Source of the DNA: Gracilimonas sp031580945
Lineage (GTDB): Bacteria; Bacteroidota; Rhodothermia; Balneolales; Balneolaceae
Direction: 5' to 3'
Length of the DNA stretch: 64,000 nt
NCBI GenBank assembly: GCA_031580945.1
Contig: JAVLBT010000001.1
Coordinates: 1 to 64,000 of the forward strand
Shown: in pieces, positions 60,672-64,000 of the stretch
Layout: each line of letters opens with the position of its first letter
Position numbering within the stretch: the stretch's first letter is position 1
The notes under the pieces: model-generated
Databases searched by the model: none
What the model was told of the DNA's origin: nothing
Seen by the model: the letters and a program-made list of their open reading frames with translations, nothing else
Translations under genes and position numbers: made by a program

Positions 60672-62234
60672 TCATTCAATAATGTAATTCTTCGCTACCT
60701 GTTTGTATTCTTTCACTTCCTGCTCCACCCAAGCTTCATCTTTTCCGAATTCACGGGCGAGTAACCGGCCGACTTCCGGTGCCATTTCTACGCTGGCTTT
60801 GGCATCCAGCAAAAGCGCTCGAGTTCTACGAGAAAGCACATCTTCTATCGTTTGTGCCATTTCATTCCGTACCGCCCAAATCACTTCGGCTTTCAAATAG
60901 GGAAGATCTGGATGAAGTTTTTCTCCCAACTCAGGCTCTTCTTCTATCAAATTCTTCAATGCTACTTTATCTGAACCGTACACAAAGAGGTGGTCTTTGC
61001 GATCTACATTTTTAAGCCAACCATGAATACGTAATTCCTTCGTTGGCGTTTCTTTCACATCCAGCCCGGCAACCATGGCGGCCTGATCAACGGTATCTTC
61101 TGCCATTTTTCGATAGGTGGTCCATTTTCCGCCCGCAATAGTAACCAAACCAGATTCAGAAACCTGGATATGATGACTTCGGGAAATTTCCGAGGTATCT
61201 TTAGCGTCCGGTGGTTTTACCAGGGGACGAATTCCGGCAAACACGCTTTTCACATCATCCCGATCGGGATCTTTAGTTAAATATTGAGCCGCATGCCGTA
61301 ACACAAATTCGATTTCTTCCTCCAATGCGATCGGTTCCAACGAAGCTTTATTCACCGGTGTATCTGTTGTTCCTACGATCACTTTATCGTGCCAGGGAAC
61401 GGCAAATAGTACACGACCATCGTCGGTATGAGGAACCATAATCGCAGATTCGCCAGGTAAAAATTCCTTATCTAATACCAAGTGAATTCCCTGTGCATAC
61501 TGTATGATCTTTTGGTGACCTTCCTCATCCATTTCCAGGATATCATCTGAGAAAATTCCGGTAGCGTTAATAACCACCCGGGCGTTGATCTCAAAATCTT
61601 CCCCATTCAGCATATCGCGGGCCTTAACGCCTTCAATAAAACCCTTACCGTTTTTCTCCAGCCCAACCACTTTCATATAATTCAGCGGAAAGCCGCCTTC
61701 ATCATTCATGGTTTGTGCGAGGTTGATAGAAAGCCGGGAATCATCAAATTGGCCATCGTAATAAATAACTCCGCCACGTAGACCTTCAGGTTCTAAGGTT
61801 GGGATCTTTTCCAGCGTCTCTTCTTTGGACAGGTTTTTAGATTTATTGATTCCAAGTTTTCCGGCCAGGGCATCATATACTTTCATTCCTACTCCGTAAA
61901 AAGGGCCGTTCCACCATTCATAACTTGGTACTATAAAAGACTGGTGGCTCACCAGATGAGGAGCGTTTTGTATCAGTAATCCCCGTTCATGCAGCGCTTC
62001 GATAACCAGCGAAACATCGCCCTGCTGTAAATACCGAACGCCACCATGCACTAATTTGGTACTGCGACTTGAGGTGCCTTTCGAAAAATCATGCATTTCC
62101 AAAAGTAAGGTCTTGTATCCTCTGGCAGCAGCGTCTACGCCAACACCGAGCCCGGTTGCACCACCACCGATTACGACCACATCCCAGTAGTCATTGAAGT
62201 TTTTAATGTGATCTAAAAATTGTTCTCTATTCAT
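60672..62234 (-). CDS. glpD: Aerobic glycerol-3-phosphate dehydrogenase
   Basis: A 520-residue FAD enzyme oxidising sn-glycerol 3-phosphate to dihydroxyacetone phosphate and passing electrons to quinone. The FAD loop VVIGGGATGLGVGVDAAARG is near the N terminus; GTSSRSTKLVHGGVRYLQQG, TDTPVNKAS and IAGGKWTTYRKMAEDTVDQA follow, and the C-terminal domain is complete. No glpK or glpF is adjacent. A decayed copy of its 3' end lies downstream. It is divergent from the PL11 lyase. Confidence 0.95.
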   Translation of the reverse strand: MNREQFLDHIKNFNDYWDVVVIGGGATGLGVGVDAAARGYKTLLLEMHDFSKGTSSRSTKLVHGGVRYLQQGDVSLVIEALHERGLLIQNAPHLVSHQSFIVPSYEWWNGPFYGVGMKVYDALAGKLGINKSKNLSKEETLEKIPTLEPEGLRGGVIYYDGQFDDSRLSINLAQTMNDEGGFPLNYMKVVGLEKNGKGFIEGVKARDMLNGEDFEINARVVINATGIFSDDILEMDEEGHQKIIQYAQGIHLVLDKEFLPGESAIMVPHTDDGRVLFAVPWHDKVIVGTTDTPVNKASLEPIALEEEIEFVLRHAAQYLTKDPDRDDVKSVFAGIRPLVKPPDAKDTSEISRSHHIQVSESGLVTIAGGKWTTYRKMAEDTVDQAAMVAGLDVKETPTKELRIHGWLKNVDRKDHLFVYGSDKVALKNLIEEEPELGEKLHPDLPYLKAEVIWAVRNEMAQTIEDVLSRRTRALLLDAKASVEMAPEVGRLLAREFGKDEAWVEQEVKEYKQVAKNYIIE

Positions 62235-62433
62235 TTCGTATTCTCCCGTTCAAAATATTCTTGTTAAATATGTCACTATAAAGGATGAATGGGAAATTAA
62301 AATATTACTGCTATCTGAAAACAAGTCAACACATTGAATTCCCTATTTCTTATTGACTGGAATAGCTGTATAATATAAAGACTTAACCGGTAACTAATTG
62401 TGCGGTTAAAGCTTCAAACCAACAACAAGTTCT

Positions 62434-64000
62434 ATGACGCACTTTTCAACATTTGGAACCCATTTTTTCTATCACATCGGACTTGCCATCCTATTTATAG
62501 TTTCAAGTTCCAATCCTTTATTCAGTCAACAGAAAAAGGTCGAAACCTTGAAACATGGTTTGATTGCAGCAGAAAAAGAAGATGGATTCTATTTATCCTG
62601 GAGACTCCTTGGAAATGAATCTTATGATACCGGCTTTAATGTTTATCGGGGAAGTGAAAAGCTGAATGAAAACCCTATTACCGGAACTACGCAATTTTTT
62701 GATGATCAAGTAGATACTTTTGAAAACTATACAGTGCGTGCGCTGATTAATGGAGTTGAACAACCAGCATCAGAAAATGCAAATGTGCTCTCAGCAACTC
62801 AGGATTATGAAGCAGCATTTTTTGAGATTCCTGTAGATCAACCAAATGTTGGTGAGTATAGCGGAACTTATAGCCTGAATGATTTTTCGGTCGCAGATCT
62901 AACCGGAAATGGGGAATATGAGATCATCGTGAAATGGGATCCTTCAAACTCAAAGGACAATTCACAATCAGGCACAACAGATAATGTTTATCTCGATGCT
63001 TATACATTGGAAGGCACGATGCTTTGGCGCATTGACCTTGGTCCAAATATTAGAGCAGGAGCACACTACACACAGTTTATGGTGTACGATTTCAATGGAA
63101 ATGGTAAAGCAGAACTTATGGTAAAAACAGCACCGGGAACTCGTGATGGAACCGGCAGTTTCATCTCAAGTGGTGCTGCTGAAAACGCCAATCATCAGGC
63201 TATCTATCGAAACAGCAGAGGGTACATACTTTCTGGACCAGAATACCTTACCGTTTTTTCAGGTGTAACTGGTGAAGAGATAGATACTGATTATTATATC
63301 CCTGCAAGAGGTAATGTAAGTAACTGGGGTGACAGCTATGGAAATCGTGTCGATCGTTTTTTAGCTGGTGTTGCTTATCTGGATGGAGAGCATCCTAGTG
63401 CTATTTTTGCACGCGGTTATTATTCCCGGATGACGGTCGCTAGCTGGGATCTCGTAGATGGGGAACTGGTACATCGCTGGTTATTTGATACGAATGAACC
63501 CGAATATAATAGCAGATGGACGAGTCAGGGTAATCATCAGCTTTCCATTATTGATGTGGATAATGATAATAAGCAGGAAGTTGTGTACGGTTCTGTAGTT
63601 ATTGATGATGATGGAACAGGATTGCATACCACAGGACTTGGCCATGGAGATGCTTTGCATGCCACCTATATGGAAAAGGACGCCGATGTTCCATACATCT
63701 TTATGCCACATGAAGAAAATATACCCGGGGTTTCGCTTCGTCGTGGAGATACGGGCTCCATGGTTTTTCGTAAAGATAAAAACGGCGATGTAGGCCGGGG
63801 CGTTGGTGCTCATTTAGATGTGGATTATCCCGGTTTTCAGTTTTGGGCATCGAGCGACCTTGGTTTATACAACACCTCAGGTGATCGTATTGGAAACATT
63901 CCTAATTCAATTAACCATGTAATATGGTGGGACGGAGAGTTGAGTCGCGAGCTATTAGATGGAACTTCTATCACCAAATGGGATATTAATGGTGGTAATG
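62434..64000 (+). CDS. PL11-type rhamnogalacturonan lyase, cut by the window end
   Basis: An open frame of at least 522 codons from the ATG at 62434 runs past the window end, so no stop is seen. A signal peptide (IGLAILFIVSSSNPLFSQ) is followed by a small beta domain and then a beta-propeller with repeated calcium loops: DLTGNGEYEIIVKWDPS, YDFNGNGKAELMVKTAPG, RGNVSNWGDSYGNRVDRFLA, FARGYYSRMTVASWD and DVDNDNKQEVVYGSVVIDDD. This is the pattern of family PL11 (YesW/YesX-like) lyases, which cut rhamnogalacturonan I by beta-elimination. It suggests use of pectin-like polysaccharides; no other polysaccharide genes are visible yet. A TonB-type sorting tail may lie beyond the window. Confidence 0.9.
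   Translation, partial: MTHFSTFGTHFFYHIGLAILFIVSSSNPLFSQQKKVETLKHGLIAAEKEDGFYLSWRLLGNESYDTGFNVYRGSEKLNENPITGTTQFFDDQVDTFENYTVRALINGVEQPASENANVLSATQDYEAAFFEIPVDQPNVGEYSGTYSLNDFSVADLTGNGEYEIIVKWDPSNSKDNSQSGTTDNVYLDAYTLEGTMLWRIDLGPNIRAGAHYTQFMVYDFNGNGKAELMVKTAPGTRDGTGSFISSGAAENANHQAIYRNSRGYILSGPEYLTVFSGVTGEEIDTDYYIPARGNVSNWGDSYGNRVDRFLAGVAYLDGEHPSAIFARGYYSRMTVASWDLVDGELVHRWLFDTNEPEYNSRWTSQGNHQLSIIDVDNDNKQEVVYGSVVIDDDGTGLHTTGLGHGDALHATYMEKDADVPYIFMPHEENIPGVSLRRGDTGSMVFRKDKNGDVGRGVGAHLDVDYPGFQFWASSDLGLYNTSGDRIGNIPNSINHVIWWDGELSRELLDGTSITKWDINGGN

Noticed and set aside
62400..62618. 72-codon plus-strand frame at the lyase start
   Set aside because: Out of frame with the PL11 lyase, which runs from 62434 to the window end with a signal peptide and clear motifs.
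1..64000. tRNA, rRNA or CRISPR arrays
   Set aside because: I saw no cloverleaf-like T-arm strings in context, no rRNA blocks and no regularly spaced repeats; a tRNAscan or CRISPR search would settle it.

Overview
The window looks like chromosomal DNA of an AT-rich, Gram-negative, probably marine or halophilic member of the Bacteroidota/Balneolota side of the tree. Balneolota such as Balneola or Gracilimonas is my best guess, and it is an inference. The basis is the outer-membrane beta-barrel receptor with a carboxypeptidase-regulatory N-domain, lipoproteins with loose lipoboxes, a T9SS-type sorting-tail fragment, a DUF2911 protein, many TTG starts with weak Shine-Dalgarno sites, the typical 'GTCATCCTGAGCG' dispersed repeats, a DivIVA protein, and a glucosylglycerate-type compatible-solute locus. 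I saw no rRNA, tRNA, CRISPR array, phage or intact insertion sequence.

Layout. 0.4-8.6 kb: MscS channel, a lipoprotein, glycogen phosphorylase, ispE coupled to a CCA-adding enzyme, a small lipoprotein and a universal stress protein. 8.7-14.6 kb: a zinc-finger protein, a Cho/UvrC-like GIY-YIG nuclease, a nitroreductase coupled to a membrane-anchored Mur ligase, a sugar nucleotidyltransferase with a clear terminator, and an SDR. 14.7-21.1 kb: a four-helix-bundle (S23) gene, a two-component pair overlapping an aquaporin, small membrane proteins, a double CDGSH/ferredoxin protein and an ATP-cone nuclease. 21.3-28.2 kb: an M28 peptidase, a PAS kinase, an MFS transporter, a FrnE/DsbA protein and a DUF2911 lipoprotein. 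28.3-34.2 kb: a coiled-coil protein and Nif3 facing a YggS / two PspB-like proteins / DivIVA / purine nucleoside phosphorylase run.

36.7-44.6 kb is the most distinctive part. Two convergent gene sets contain glucosyl-3-phosphoglycerate synthase (GpgS), two GT4-type glycosyltransferases, a HAD hydrolase, a GH13_18 glucosylglycerate-phosphorylase-like enzyme and an M20-fold protein that has lost key catalytic residues. I read it as a synthesis-plus-recycling locus for glucosylglycerate or mannosylglucosylglycerate, with the pseudo-peptidase as its undescribed component.

44.7-64 kb: DoxX, an M14-like protein with an altered zinc site, a 1.35-kb repeat-rich gap, a two-component system whose regulator is cut by an in-frame TAG, an outer-membrane receptor, another PAS kinase, an RND efflux pair, glpD, and the start of a PL11 rhamnogalacturonan lyase running off the window end.

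Decay is visible in several gaps: a YceI-family pseudogene with two in-frame TAA codons (36.07-36.46 kb), an orphan T9SS tail with one internal stop (34.46-34.68 kb), a duplicated glpD 3' end (60.42-60.49 kb), and palindromic dispersed repeats at both window ends and at 48.2-49.1 kb.
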